DNA from: Anodontia alba
Taxonomy: Eukaryota; Mollusca; Bivalvia; Lucinida; Lucinidae
Reading direction: 5' to 3'
Assembly (NCBI GenBank): GCA_964016985.1
Contig: OZ024823.1
Span: forward strand, 68,241,925 to 68,305,924
DNA length: 64,000 nt
Shown: positions 32,759 to 42,899 of the stretch, piece after piece
How the letters are laid out: every line of letters begins with the position of its first letter
Numbering within the stretch: position 1 is the first letter of the stretch
The notes under the pieces: model-generated
What the model was told of the DNA's origin: nothing
Seen by the model: the letters and a program-made list of their open reading frames with translations, nothing else
Databases searched by the model: none
Translations under genes and position numbers: made by a program

Positions 32759-33979
32759 GGCTAAAATGTGGGAAATAGATGAAAGTACGATCTTTACAAT
32801 CTATACATACAAAATATGATATGATATATACAAGTAAACAAACTGATAAAGAATACATGTATGTTTTGCTTCTCAGCGGCATATCTGACACCTTGTCTAG
32901 TAATTGTATGTAGACAAGTGATGCTAAAGATTTCGGTTGGTCGTATATTGTTGAATGAATGATCCAATATTAGAATAATTTAGAAGTTTGAAAGTAATAC
33001 CAAACCAAACCAAACAAACCCAAAAAAAAACGGCTAACTTAATTTTTGTGTCGATTGTTTATAAATAGATCCAGAAGCTTCCCTGCGATTGTCCACGTGA
33101 CGAATAAATGCTGGGACACTAGCAAAACAGTGTAGACATAGACCAGGCTCCGCAAAACGCGGCGTCTGATATGGGTAAACACTGTTTCCTTAAGACACAC
33201 AAATTTAAGAGACTGATGAAAACATAATAAAACAAAACGTTGCCTCTTATCACACTGTGCAGGCTGATCTGAGTCTTTGTTGGATGCTCTCAGGACATTG
33301 TAGGTTTTGCTGTGCTCAGGTTCACTTGTGATTTTGACATTCTTACAGCATAAACATTGTTTAACTAGAGTAATGGGTCCAAAACACGCGCACGGAAAAC
33401 AGTGTAGACCCTGATCAGACTTCTCCCCTAGCGGACTCAGGAGAAAAAAAACTGTCAGTTTATAAAAAAAATATTGTAAAAATGTTTTTTAGTAAAATAC
33501 TTTTTTACATTCATAAAATTATAATACTGTGCTCTACGAATGTCAAACTCACAAGTGAACCAGAGCACATAATACTCGTATATACAGATTTCGTTCCATA
33601 TTTATACATCTTTATTTTTACATTGTTCTCATTGCATAGAATAACATTCACAGGATTCAAATCCATTGTGTTTTATCTTATTCACGTGGTTTTAAAACAA
33701 TTCAGTTTTACAAAGTACATTACGTAAACAGATTTTACGTTTACAAATCTATATTTTACGATTTAAGATATGTTGTCAAGGAAAACCGTTAATTATTCAT
33801 AATTATTCATCTTTTGTTTTTGTAGTTTTAAAGGGAAAGTTCTCCACCAAATAGAAATACACCACAACATCTTTATCTTTATAACACTGTTCGTTATAGC
33901 ACAGTTTGTGATAATTTTTATTATAACATCATATAATTTCTGTTTGGATATAACATCGGTGTTTAACTGCTACGATTTG
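32759..33979. other. No gene seen; single dispersed repeat copies
   Basis: Contains a GCAGGCTGATCTGAGTC copy (about 33262) of the repeat clustered at 23.4-24 kb, and CGCAAAACGCGGCGTCTGAT (about 33151), inverted relative to the stem-loop at 11.5 kb. No exon signal. Confidence 0.5.
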
Positions 33980-34210
33980 AGCCGTGACACAAGATAATGG
34001 TACTTTTCGTCCTCTGTAAAGTCTTTCTTGAAATGCGCATGCCCAGCCATTTAGTGGGGCTAGATGTCTGATTCTTGGTCTTAACCATCATCTAGTTCTA
34101 TTCTATAACCGTGCGAACAGCGAAGGCTCTGGCGTGACTGTGCAGATGCGCAGTTGCGCCTGAGCTTTCGCTTTTTGCATATGAGATAAGTATCATTATC
34201 TCATGGACTG
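33980..34210 (+). repeat. Dispersed ~220-bp repeat, copy 1
   Basis: Matches 41625-41832 in the same orientation, including ACACAAGATAATGGTACTTT, AATGCGCATGCCCAGCCAT and a run of CpG-bearing GCAGATGCGCAG-like motifs. Copy 2 lacks about 15 bp and has scattered substitutions. Confidence 0.85.
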
Positions 34211-35480
34211 GCTCATTTATGCTGTTATAAAGAAGTTGTGGAGCAGCAGATAAAAATGAGTTGGTGACAAACTAAACTTTCAACAACTATTACGTTGCTA
34301 TTTAATATAAAAAAAATGTGCTATTGTAGTTTTAAGGTTTTTATTAAGGTTGTCATAATGATATATAAAAAAATGTATATTATTCTTGAAGCAGTATAGA
34401 ATAAACAGGAGATAATGAAAATGTGATGCCCTTTTTAATTTTGTCCTCACCTCCCTCACCATCCCAGAGTACAGATATTATGTAAGTCCATCAACAGGGA
34501 TGGTAATAATGCTCAATTAAAAAAACATGATTTTCTTCATCGGTGTTGTTATGATTCTAGACTGGCAGAATCCAGATATTTTCTTAGTGTTCAATGTTGT
34601 CATCACATTATAGGTTAATTTAGGGTCAGTCTGGGTCAAACCAAAGATGTCATATCTGATATCTGATATCTGATATTGCGGTATCTGATATTGCGGTATT
34701 GTGCTTTGTCACTAACCATCGTACTTTGGTCTTTTGATTTTTGAATATACATTATCTGATTATATAAAATTCATGTCTGTGTGCGCGTGCGCGCGCACGC
34801 GTGTGAGAGAGAGAGATTAATTAAATAATTGTCATCACGAATTTCATAGTGTGGGTCTTGTTGATCATTACGATAACACACCCGTGTGCTATAATGGGGT
34901 CTTACATAACTAAAGATAAAGAGTCTTTTCTTCGATGAAGATGTTTCATATAATCCTTATTTCTGCATCAAACATAGATTTCGGTTGCTCTTTAGAACCT
35001 TCTCACCGAGGCGTACCGACAATCCATGTATGATGCAAAAACGAAGAAAATAATGTATATCCTTCATGTTGAGTGGGTTTTACATGGGTAGTCATCTCAC
35101 GAATATGCTAACGTGATGATTTGATTCTGACTTGATGATTTAATGTTATGTCATTTGCATCACGAGTTTTGTGAGAAATCGCAGTTAAGTTGAAATCATT
35201 GTTTGTTTGTTGAAAAAATATGAAATAAAGTGTCAAAACTTGCTATTTAATAAAAAAAATGTGCTATTAAACATGTTATCTTTTATGATTTGATACCCAG
35301 TATAAATGTTTTACATAATAGCTACATGCTATTAAAACTCTTATTGTCCTTGTGCTTGTTAACGTAATTCTCTGTTTCACTCTATCAAAATTAGTCCCAT
35401 TGTGTCTCTTTTATGCACATATGCGTTTCAATAACTAAGAATACCAATACGAAACCAGAAACCCAGTGCCATAAATCTTT
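34211..35480. other. No gene seen
   Basis: AT-rich. It has a short GATATCTGATATCT tandem (34651-34700), an alternating GTGCGCGTGCGCGCGCACGC tract (34781-34800) that could form Z-DNA, and a twice-repeated TTGCTATTTAATA(T)AAAAAAAATGTGCTATT string (34288 and 35241). Confidence 0.5.
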
Positions 35481-36217
35481 CCTATGGTGGCATAAAACTG
35501 ACATCTAAATATTGAGATACTAAGTCGACTTCTTCCGCTTTTATGTCGAATTACAATGTATGACTTGATGCTATATCGACTTCCGTTGATAATGGTTATC
35601 GCGTCTGCAGGTCATAATATTGCTCTAAGCTGCCTTCAAGAAAACAAAGCGTGTTAACATCGAATGACGACTTATTTTCTATTATTTTTTATTATCTCGA
35701 TTTCCGGTTCTTTTACATGTCGTGATTTGCCAGTTAGCGTTGAGATACGTTTTCGTAGTCGTGAAAGTTTATTTTTAGACCAAAATCACACAGACAGCGC
35801 CAGTCTTATTGCAATCGCAGAGTTGTTTACAAGAAACGATAATTATATAACATATATATGCCACCAAACACTATACATGTATTAAGCCCTAAACTTAATA
35901 CGTCACATCGTCCCGAATTTAAGTATCTCGACCGGCATAGTCACTATCTGACTATCATTATCTTCTCAACAAATCCTACTACATAACATGACCGGAAGTC
36001 GAGATAATAATTATAATGTCGACATATAGTTGTAAAAGTGTTTCATGATGCTGACGTTGTGGATGACACTTCTGGACAGTATTACGACCTGCAGTCGCGA
36101 TAACCATTATCAATGGAAGTCGATATAGCATCAGGTCATACATTTTAAGTCGACATAAAAGCAGAAAAAATCGACTTAGTATTTCAATATTTAGATGTCA
36201 GTTATATGCCACCATAC
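35481..36217. mobile_element. Non-autonomous element with ~142-bp inverted repeats
   Basis: The left arm 35481-35622 is the reverse complement of 36078-36217 with about 10% differences by eye. Weaker similarity extends outward to about 36262. The 455-bp interior has no transposase-like frame. No clear target duplication was found, so the superfamily is unknown. Confidence 0.85.
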
Positions 36218-37073
36218 TTTCCCTATACTTTTAATAGTCCGTTTCGGTATTTCGGTTTCCTTTCGGTAAGTCTAGTTACCCTCTACTGACCCCTCCCACC
36301 TCTTTGTTCACAAGTCGAGTTTGATTAGAAGTTACCCAGTCTTTAGAATTATCTTTATCTCTGTACGATGAACAAACACTAAAACTGCTCCATCATCGAA
36401 ATTAAAACGATCAAAATACACTTTTAAAATAATGTATCTTTTTTTTTATAGACAATATTTCCCTGACTCGTGTTTTGGCAGTTTTTTACACCCAGAATCA
36501 TGCCCTGGACCCTCAAAAGTTTGGGGCAAGAATCCTGAGTGATGCAAATATTATCAATCTAAAATTCATTTCGTCTATTTGTGGCTTTATATTTTATAGA
36601 TATATGTCACCTAAAGGACTAGGCTTAGTCCAACAACAAGTTAGACGTACGCTGCATCCATTTATTGCTGTTTCAGAGGCCAAAAGTAATTCCACAAAAA
36701 TATTTTCTCGTAAACTGCATTTTAATGTTTACAAGACACTTAATATTGTGTAACATCGTAAAGAAAATACTGATGTTCTGTAATGATTGGAAAGGTAAAT
36801 GATACATGCCCAAAATATATGACTTGGATAAATATCGGATATCTGTCTTCTCAGATACAACAATTTAAATTAAGTGGAAATTTTTAAAATGGCAGATTTC
36901 AATTGACGTCAATGTTGACGTCGCTCAAAAACTGCCCAAAAAATTTTTCACAAAATTTAATTCTTTGTCTCTCAAGTTTGCATAGAGAAAATCCAATGAG
37001 AATCACAATGTATATTACATAAATTGTCCAGCTTTCAGATGTGAACGTTATAGAGATATAAACAATTATTTTT
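36218..37073. other. No gene seen
   Basis: AT-rich flank. At 36227-36262 the reverse complement resembles the conserved block of the 183-bp satellite (GAAACCGAAATACCG, CGGACTATTAAAA, TATAGGGAAA). Confidence 0.5.
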
Positions 37074-38339
37074 ACGAGGGCGTGTCAATAAATAACCAGC
37101 CTATCCCATTTCCGATGGACCGAGACGGTCACAGTTTTCATGCTTTGTTTCAATATATGTTTTATACGTACATGGGTACAAAATTGCACACGTATCGAGT
37201 CATTCTTTAATAAGATATTGAATGTCAAACATGGCTAGTGATGCAAAGGCATGCTTTTCATCTAAAGTTGAGTACCGTGCTGTAATTCGGTACTTGTATT
37301 GAAAAGGTAAAACAGGCAAGGAAATACACGGCGAGTTAGCCGATGTTTATGGGTCTTCTGTACCATCTTGTGCTCAGGTTAAATTCTGTGTAGAGGAATT
37401 CAAACGCGGTAGAACGTCTTTAGAAGATGAAGCCAGGTCTGGACGCCCATTGGATGCCACCGACGAAGAAATGTGTAAGAAAGTTCGGGATCTGGTATAC
37501 TCTGATAGGCGAATTCAGGTGGAAGAAATAGCGCAGGCATTAGGCATTTCACATGGTAGCGTTTCAATAATCTTACATGATCGTTTAGGTATGCGCAAGC
37601 TAACAGCCCGTTGGGTCCCCAAATCCCTTAGCGATGAGCAAATGGCAACCCGAGCATCAGTATGCAGCGCCTTGTTGAAGCGTTTTAGGTCAAAAGATGA
37701 TTTTCTTTTGCGTCTGGTGACTGTAGATGAGACTTGGGTTCATTATTATGAGCCAGAGAATAAAGCTTAGATTCGTCAATGGGTAGGGCCTGGTCCCCGA
37801 GGCCAAAGAAGTTCGCATCCATCTGCTGGCAAGGTGATGGCCACAGGATTTTGGGACGCAAAAGGCGTTATTATGTTGGACTTTTTACCCAAGAGAAGTA
37901 CAATAACTGGAGTATACTATGCAAACTTGTTAGACCAGCTGAGAACCGCCATCCGTGAAAAACGCCGAGGTAAACTCTCTAAAGGTGTTTTGCTGCAACA
38001 GGACAACGCGAGAGTCCACACTTGCAAAGTTGCAATGGATGCTGTAGAGCGAAACGGGTATGAATTAATACCACATCCTGCCTATTCGCCTGACCTAGCT
38101 CCTAGCGACTTCTTCCTATTCCCAAACTTGAAAAAGGATTTCCGGTCTGATGAAGGAGTCGTGACGGCAGTTGAGGAGTGGGTCAATGGAAAGGACCCTT
38201 ACTTTTTCAGTTCTGGGCTGATGGCACTTGAACACCGTTGGTCTAAGTGCATCACACTAGAGGGCAATTACATCGAAAAAGAAGAGGTGGATCTCAACCG
38301 GAAATAAGTTAGGCTGGTTACTTATTGACTCACCCTCGT
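37074..38339 (+). mobile_element. Tc1/mariner-superfamily transposon (mariner)
   Basis: A 1266-bp element with 30-bp terminal inverted repeats (37074-37103 and 38310-38339) differing at three positions and beginning ACGAGGG. One transposase frame with two nonsense codons fills the interior. A TA target duplication is not evident at these ends, so the exact boundary may be off by a few bases or the flanks have mutated. Confidence 0.93.
37231..38307 (+). pseudogene. mariner transposase, D,D34D, two in-frame stops
   Basis: A single frame from ATG 37231 to TAA 38305-38307 (358 codons, near the family's usual ~345) is interrupted by TGA at 37300-37302 and TAG at 37768-37770. There are no frameshifts. 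The N-terminal half has the helix-turn-helix regions used to bind the inverted repeats (KEIHGELADVYG; VEEIAQALGISHGSVS). The catalytic triad is kept: D166 in VDETW, D258 in QQDNARVH and D293 in APSDFF, with 34 residues between the last two. WVNGKD closes the domain. Both stops could come from single base changes, which suggests moderate age. Confidence 0.93.
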
Positions 38340-38344
38340 TTTAA

Positions 38345-38858
38345 TTACTATTACTGTATTACTGTATCCGAGGCCTAGTATTATCTCTCGATTCTTGGGC
38401 CCGTTCTTGTCTTCTTTCATTAAACGGGTAACGGTTGGCATGCGCAAGGGGGTAAGAGTAACAGTCAGGTTCAAATTTGGTTGGTTTGTCTTTCCAAAAG
38501 TTATTCAGTCTCGACTTAAATTGGTTAATGCTACCAGATGAAATCACTTCCTCCGAAAGACTGTTCCATTCGTTTATAACTTTGTGAAAAAAATTGTTTC
38601 CGTAAGTCCAATCTAAACTGGCATTTAAAAAGCTTTTGACTGTGACCTCTTGTTCTTATTATGGGTTGCAGGGTAAATAGTTTATCCTTTTCGCATTTAT
38701 CAATTCCATTCAGTATTTTAAAAACTTCAATCATATCAGCTCTTGATCTCCTATACTGTAGTGAGGGTAGTCCTAATTCTTTCATTCTCTCTGTGTAATT
38801 TAAGTGTCTTATATTGTGTACCATACGTGTGGCCCGTCTTTGCACATTCTCCAATTAA
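38345..38858 (-). pseudogene. 3' fragment of a second LINE
   Basis: Frames 38854-38531 and 38547-38359 together give the end of a non-LTR RT: ENVQRRATRMV, LGLPSLQYRRSRADM, FKILNGID, TRGHSQKLFK and SINQFKSRLNNFWKD. One frameshift separates the two parts. The fragment is 5'-truncated at about 38858. Its 3' side ends with an ATTACTGT-like short tandem (38345-38369), as in CR1/L2-group elements. It differs in sequence from the LINE at 29-32.7 kb, so it is a separate family. It begins only a few bases after the mariner's right end. Confidence 0.85.
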
Positions 38859-38933
38859 TGAGTGTAATTAGGCTAACCAATGGGAAGCCTTGCAGGTGTT
38901 ATAACACATGTGGTTATATGATATTTATGACAT

Positions 38934-39018
38934 AGGTTATTTCACTGAATAACTTGACGATCATTCATGTGATAAATATATATTTATCACATGACCGTAA
39001 AGTTATTCAGTGAAATAA
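38934..39018. repeat. ~85-bp palindrome
   Basis: GTTATTTCACTGAATAACTT is mirrored by AAGTTATTCAGTGAAATAAC around an AT-rich centre (ATGTGATAAATATATATTTATCACAT). It could form a cruciform or be a short fold-back repeat. Confidence 0.85.
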
Positions 39019-39577
39019 CCCAGCATTGGAGGATGACATGACTCAGACAGTCAATACATGTGTCAAATTAAAATCCAAACTACAGTTAAAATGTTTTATA
39101 GTCTTGAAATCTGTCATATACTTGAGTGTGTCAGCCGCCGTATAAACAGTATTGATCAGTATTGATCGAGGTCAATGACGTTTAAATACGACAGCTGACT
39201 GGGGGATTTCCCTACTGATTCTCAGTGACGTATTGACTCGCTGAATGACGTTGTTCAATGAAATATTCAGTATTGAATTGATTTATTCAAATGAAATATT
39301 TATTAGCTCAAACAAAACTCATCATTATTTCCTGCAGTTTTACGAAGTAATAAATGGCATATTTATCTTGTTTCTAGTTATTTTCGGTATTTATCAAATA
39401 ATATGCGAACTATTTTTGTTGCGTAGTACTATTGAATCCTTGGTAGTGAGTTGTTCCGCTTAGCTATGGAAAGCCGTTATCTTTGAAAATATATATTTGT
39501 GCATTTTTTTTTTTTTTTTTGTCATCGGAAGGGCCATGTGATAAAGAGAACCTTACATTCGTGGTCATTTAATCTGA

Positions 39578-39661
39578 AATTTATGAAACTCGTTGGGTAA
39601 TTTCGGTATTTGCTCGCCAAGGCTCGCAAATGCCGGAATTACCCATACTTGTTTTATAAAG
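39578..39661. repeat. Hairpin repeat with GGGTAATTtCGGtATTTGC stem
   Basis: The left stem at about 39595 is matched by GCAAATGCCGGAATTACCC at about 39626-39644 with a short GC-rich loop. Weaker pairing extends outward. It resembles in plan the hairpin at 11007-11177. Confidence 0.75.
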
Positions 39662-39676
39662 ACCACCCTATATTCT

Positions 39677-40253
39677 ATGGCCGACTTCGACTCGTACTAA
39701 AGTAGGTACTATGGTAGCTACCAATGACATGCGCACTAGCATTATCAGAGGAACACCTGTGGTTGCTACTTTAGTAGACTGTCATGACAACATAACGCTA
39801 AAAAGGTCACAGGACCTTCGTTGAAACAAAATTATCATATATTGATATTGACAAAAGCCTTTTGCAGCTTTTTGTCAGTTATATAGTTATATAATTACCA
39901 TGAAAACGACATTTCAGGCTTAGAACTAGACCTGCACTGAAAAAAGTAACATTGACTAAAACCCAGTATTTAAACCAATTTCTATCTATACATTCTATAA
40001 GCACCAAAACATAAAAAGAATCATATTTCTCATTACTAAACACTTTGAAGAGACATCTGTGACTTGTACATTCGCAGGTCTTGCGTTTCAGCCACAACCG
40101 CCATCTTTCAAGAATACTCTTCAGTACCTTAGAAACTCTACCCCAGAGGTGGGTTGAACTATGGTAGACCGATGACGTCACTTTGGTAGCTACCATTGGT
40201 GTTCGGCTGTAATTTTGGTTACAAAGGTACCTACCATAGTTCCAGCCGAAGTC
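39677..40253. mobile_element. Non-autonomous element with inverted ends (TAGGTACTATGGTAGCTACC)
   Basis: GGCCGACTTCGACTCG...GGTAGCTACCAATG on the left corresponds in reverse complement to CATTGGTGTTCGGC...ACTATGGTAGGTACC...CCGAAGTCG on the right. The arms are partly rearranged. The small frame inside shows no family motif. Confidence 0.6.
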
Positions 40254-40521
40254 GCTCATTTTGGTGCAACGGGAACCAGCGTGAACTATTACACCACCTG
40301 GGTGGGGTAATGTATACAAACAAATATGCTCTTTTAAATTTAAAACCAGATTAATAGGTAATCTTTATATTAAATTCTCTTCCGCATATAAACAGCAACA
40401 CCACCCAGCTCCAGGGTTGCCCTTGGACCTGCCAGGTGTTGCCGAGCAGAAAAACACCTAATTTCTGCTGAATACTCACAAGGAAAACTCAAGACCAGCT
40501 TTTGGGTATCAGAAACCATAT

Positions 40522-40730
40522 AATTGAAAATTTTAAGGACAAGCATAAAACCACAATAAAAATGTTATTTAAGCATTATACGGCTAAAGGAAAAGATTCC
40601 GGGACATCTCGGCCCCTAGCAAACTAATTGAAAATTTTAAGGACAAGCATAAAACCACAATAAAAATGTTATTTAAGCATTATACGGCTAAAGGAAAAGA
40701 TTCCGGGACATCTCGGCCCCTAGCAAACTC
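40522..40730 (+). repeat. 104-bp exact tandem duplication
   Basis: AATTGAAAATTTTAAGGACA starts at 40522 and again at 40626 and the two copies appear identical. They end in CTCGGCCCCTAGCAAACT, and further ACTCGGCCCCTAAC-like strings follow to about 40770. The same short motif occurs inverted at 42768-42828. Confidence 0.9.
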
Positions 40731-41624
40731 GGCACCTAACAAACGGCCCCTGACCAACTCGGGCCCCTAAAAAAAATATTGTTTCATTTGGTGGATAGCT
40801 GCATGGTATTTAAACACAAAAATATTTTGTCTGTTTTTCATTCGACCTTGTCCCCAGAACATGCAAAGATCATAGTCCAAAATGTCTGTAATCAACTGTA
40901 AATTGTATTAGGAAACTAGCAATTTATGTAATAGGCATATTACATGTTTTTCTATAGGTGAGATTGTGTCTTCCAATCCTTTCATTGACTGAGACAATAG
41001 TGGGGCGGAGCTAGAATGGATGGCTCTTTTAGACAGCAGATAGGTCTGCGCATTGGTCTAATACGGTGATCTACGGTAATTGATGAAATTAAATAGTTGT
41101 GTTTACCCAGTACATTAACAGCAATGAACATTTTTGTTGCCATGTTTCATATACCAAAAAAAACCCCCAAAAAACAACAAACTTAATGTACATTATAATA
41201 ATACGCTTGTAAACTGCAATGGCGATTTTCAGATGAAAAATTTGATGAATACTGTTTTAACAAGCACCCACAATATATGTTTTAGAACAGAAATAAGAAA
41301 GTCGTTTACCCCGGTAAATTTCACTTTTCCCCAGTATAAAGTGGGATTTACACGGGTGTTCATATCATAAACTTGTAAAGAGATGCTTTGTAGGTTGGCA
41401 GAGGCTGTGGGTTAGTATTAAAGATTATTCATTGAGCAGAGAGATCGTTCAGATTTCCAGATAAAGACATCTATTTTATATTTGTTTTGTGTTTACCATA
41501 CTGGTATTTATAAAGAGAAAACAAACTGTGTATTGAATAATGGATTTATTACAAAAGAAAGCAACAATATAACAACCATGACTTTATTCCAACAATGCAG
41601 CACATGTAAGAAAAGAACAATTGA
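40731..41624. other. No gene seen
   Basis: AT-rich. Short frames only. Confidence 0.5.
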
Positions 41625-41832
41625 GCTGTAACACAAGATAATGGTACTTTTCGTCTTCAAATGCGCATGCCCAGCCATACAGTGGAGTTAGATGTCTAAT
41701 TCTTGGTCTAAACCTTCGTCTATTTCTTTACTATATATGTGCAAGGGCTCTGGTGAGACTGCGCGGATGCGCAGGCGCGCCTGAGCCTTCGCATTTGCAA
41801 ATGCTGTAAGCACCATTATCCCATGTGCTGGA
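41625..41832 (+). repeat. Dispersed ~220-bp repeat, copy 2
   Basis: Partner of 33980-34210. It is followed by a diverged short tandem built on GACAATGCAGCACATG (41860-41992) into which the next element inserted. Confidence 0.85.
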
Positions 41833-41992
41833 TCAAATAATGCATATGTTTCATATGCTCAATGCATATGTTTCATGGCAATGCAAGGCTTTGAAAGAAC
41901 AAATAATGCACTCGTTTTATGACAATGCAGCATATGCAATAATAATAATAATAATAAAAAGAACAAAATACACACTTTTCATGACAATGCAG

Positions 41993-42393
41993 TAGGGGTG
42001 TAACGATACACCTACCTCATGATACGATACATATCGTGATACTTTTAATCATTAAAACAATATTTCTTTCACGAAAATTGAGATATTTTTATGGGCCGAA
42101 CAGTCTATTGTTGCTAGTGCTTTTTAGCCGAACGGAATACGGTAGTTGTCGTAAGGCGAAAGAAGACGCTTACATCGATAATTAATGCATCAATAAAGCA
42201 AAATTAAGTAGGATTCAACATAAAAACAACATTTAAGCAGTTTCTCTACTATTTTTTTTCTTAATTTTGTCTTTCGAAGAAATTTTTTTGGGTGAACCGA
42301 ACCGAACCGAAATTACCAAAAAACGGACCATGAACCGAACCGCCAGCTTCGTACCGCGGTGAACCGTACTTTCGGTGAATCGTTACCCCTCTA
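41993..42393. mobile_element. hAT-like MITE, 401 bp, 8-bp target duplication
   Basis: CAATGCAG occurs exactly on both sides (41985-41992 and 42394-42401). Ends are TAGGGGTGTAACGATACACC and the reverse complement of a similar string. An internal GTATCGTGATAC-rich part and an AACCGAACCGAA tract are present. No coding sequence. The 8-bp duplication and the terminal motif fit the hAT superfamily. Confidence 0.85.
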
Positions 42394-42899
42394 CAATGCA
42401 GCACAAGTAAGAAAAGAACAAATAATGCACGTTTTAAGGAAATACATTCAACTGCACCTGCAAAGACACAATTAAGCGCGGCTGCGCATGTCCATACAAT
42501 AAAATGTTGCTGTGTTAATGAAAAAAAAATAATATTAAAAAAAATGAAAATAAAATTTAATTAGATATGCGCCAAGCAAAGATTCAGATCAGCCTGTACT
42601 TCAGCGCAGTCTATCAGGAGTCTTCGATGACACTCAATAACTCATATAAGATTAACTTAAAATAACTTTATAACACTGAAAATAGATAGAGAGACATGTA
42701 TTATATTTAAAATATGCAGACTGATAATATGTTCATGTTTAAACATCATTAATAATCATTATTAATTATTAGGGGCTGAGTTTGTGGGGCCGAGTTTGTT
42801 AGGGGCCGAGTTTGTCAGGGGCCGAGTTGTCCAGTATCCAAGGAAAATAATTCCCTTCATTGTCCAACAATTTTCAATAATATACCTCCAAGCCCCAAA
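42394..42899. other. Spacer with inverted GGGGCCGAGTTTGT repeats
   Basis: Short tandem GGGGCCGAGTTTGT at 42768-42828 (minus relative to the copies near 40.7 kb). A CAGATCAGCCTG copy lies near 42580. Confidence 0.6.

Noticed and set aside
35664..35885. A signal-peptide-like ORF inside the inverted-repeat element
   Set aside because: The hydrophobic start comes from T-rich DNA; no transposase motif and no conservation could be shown.
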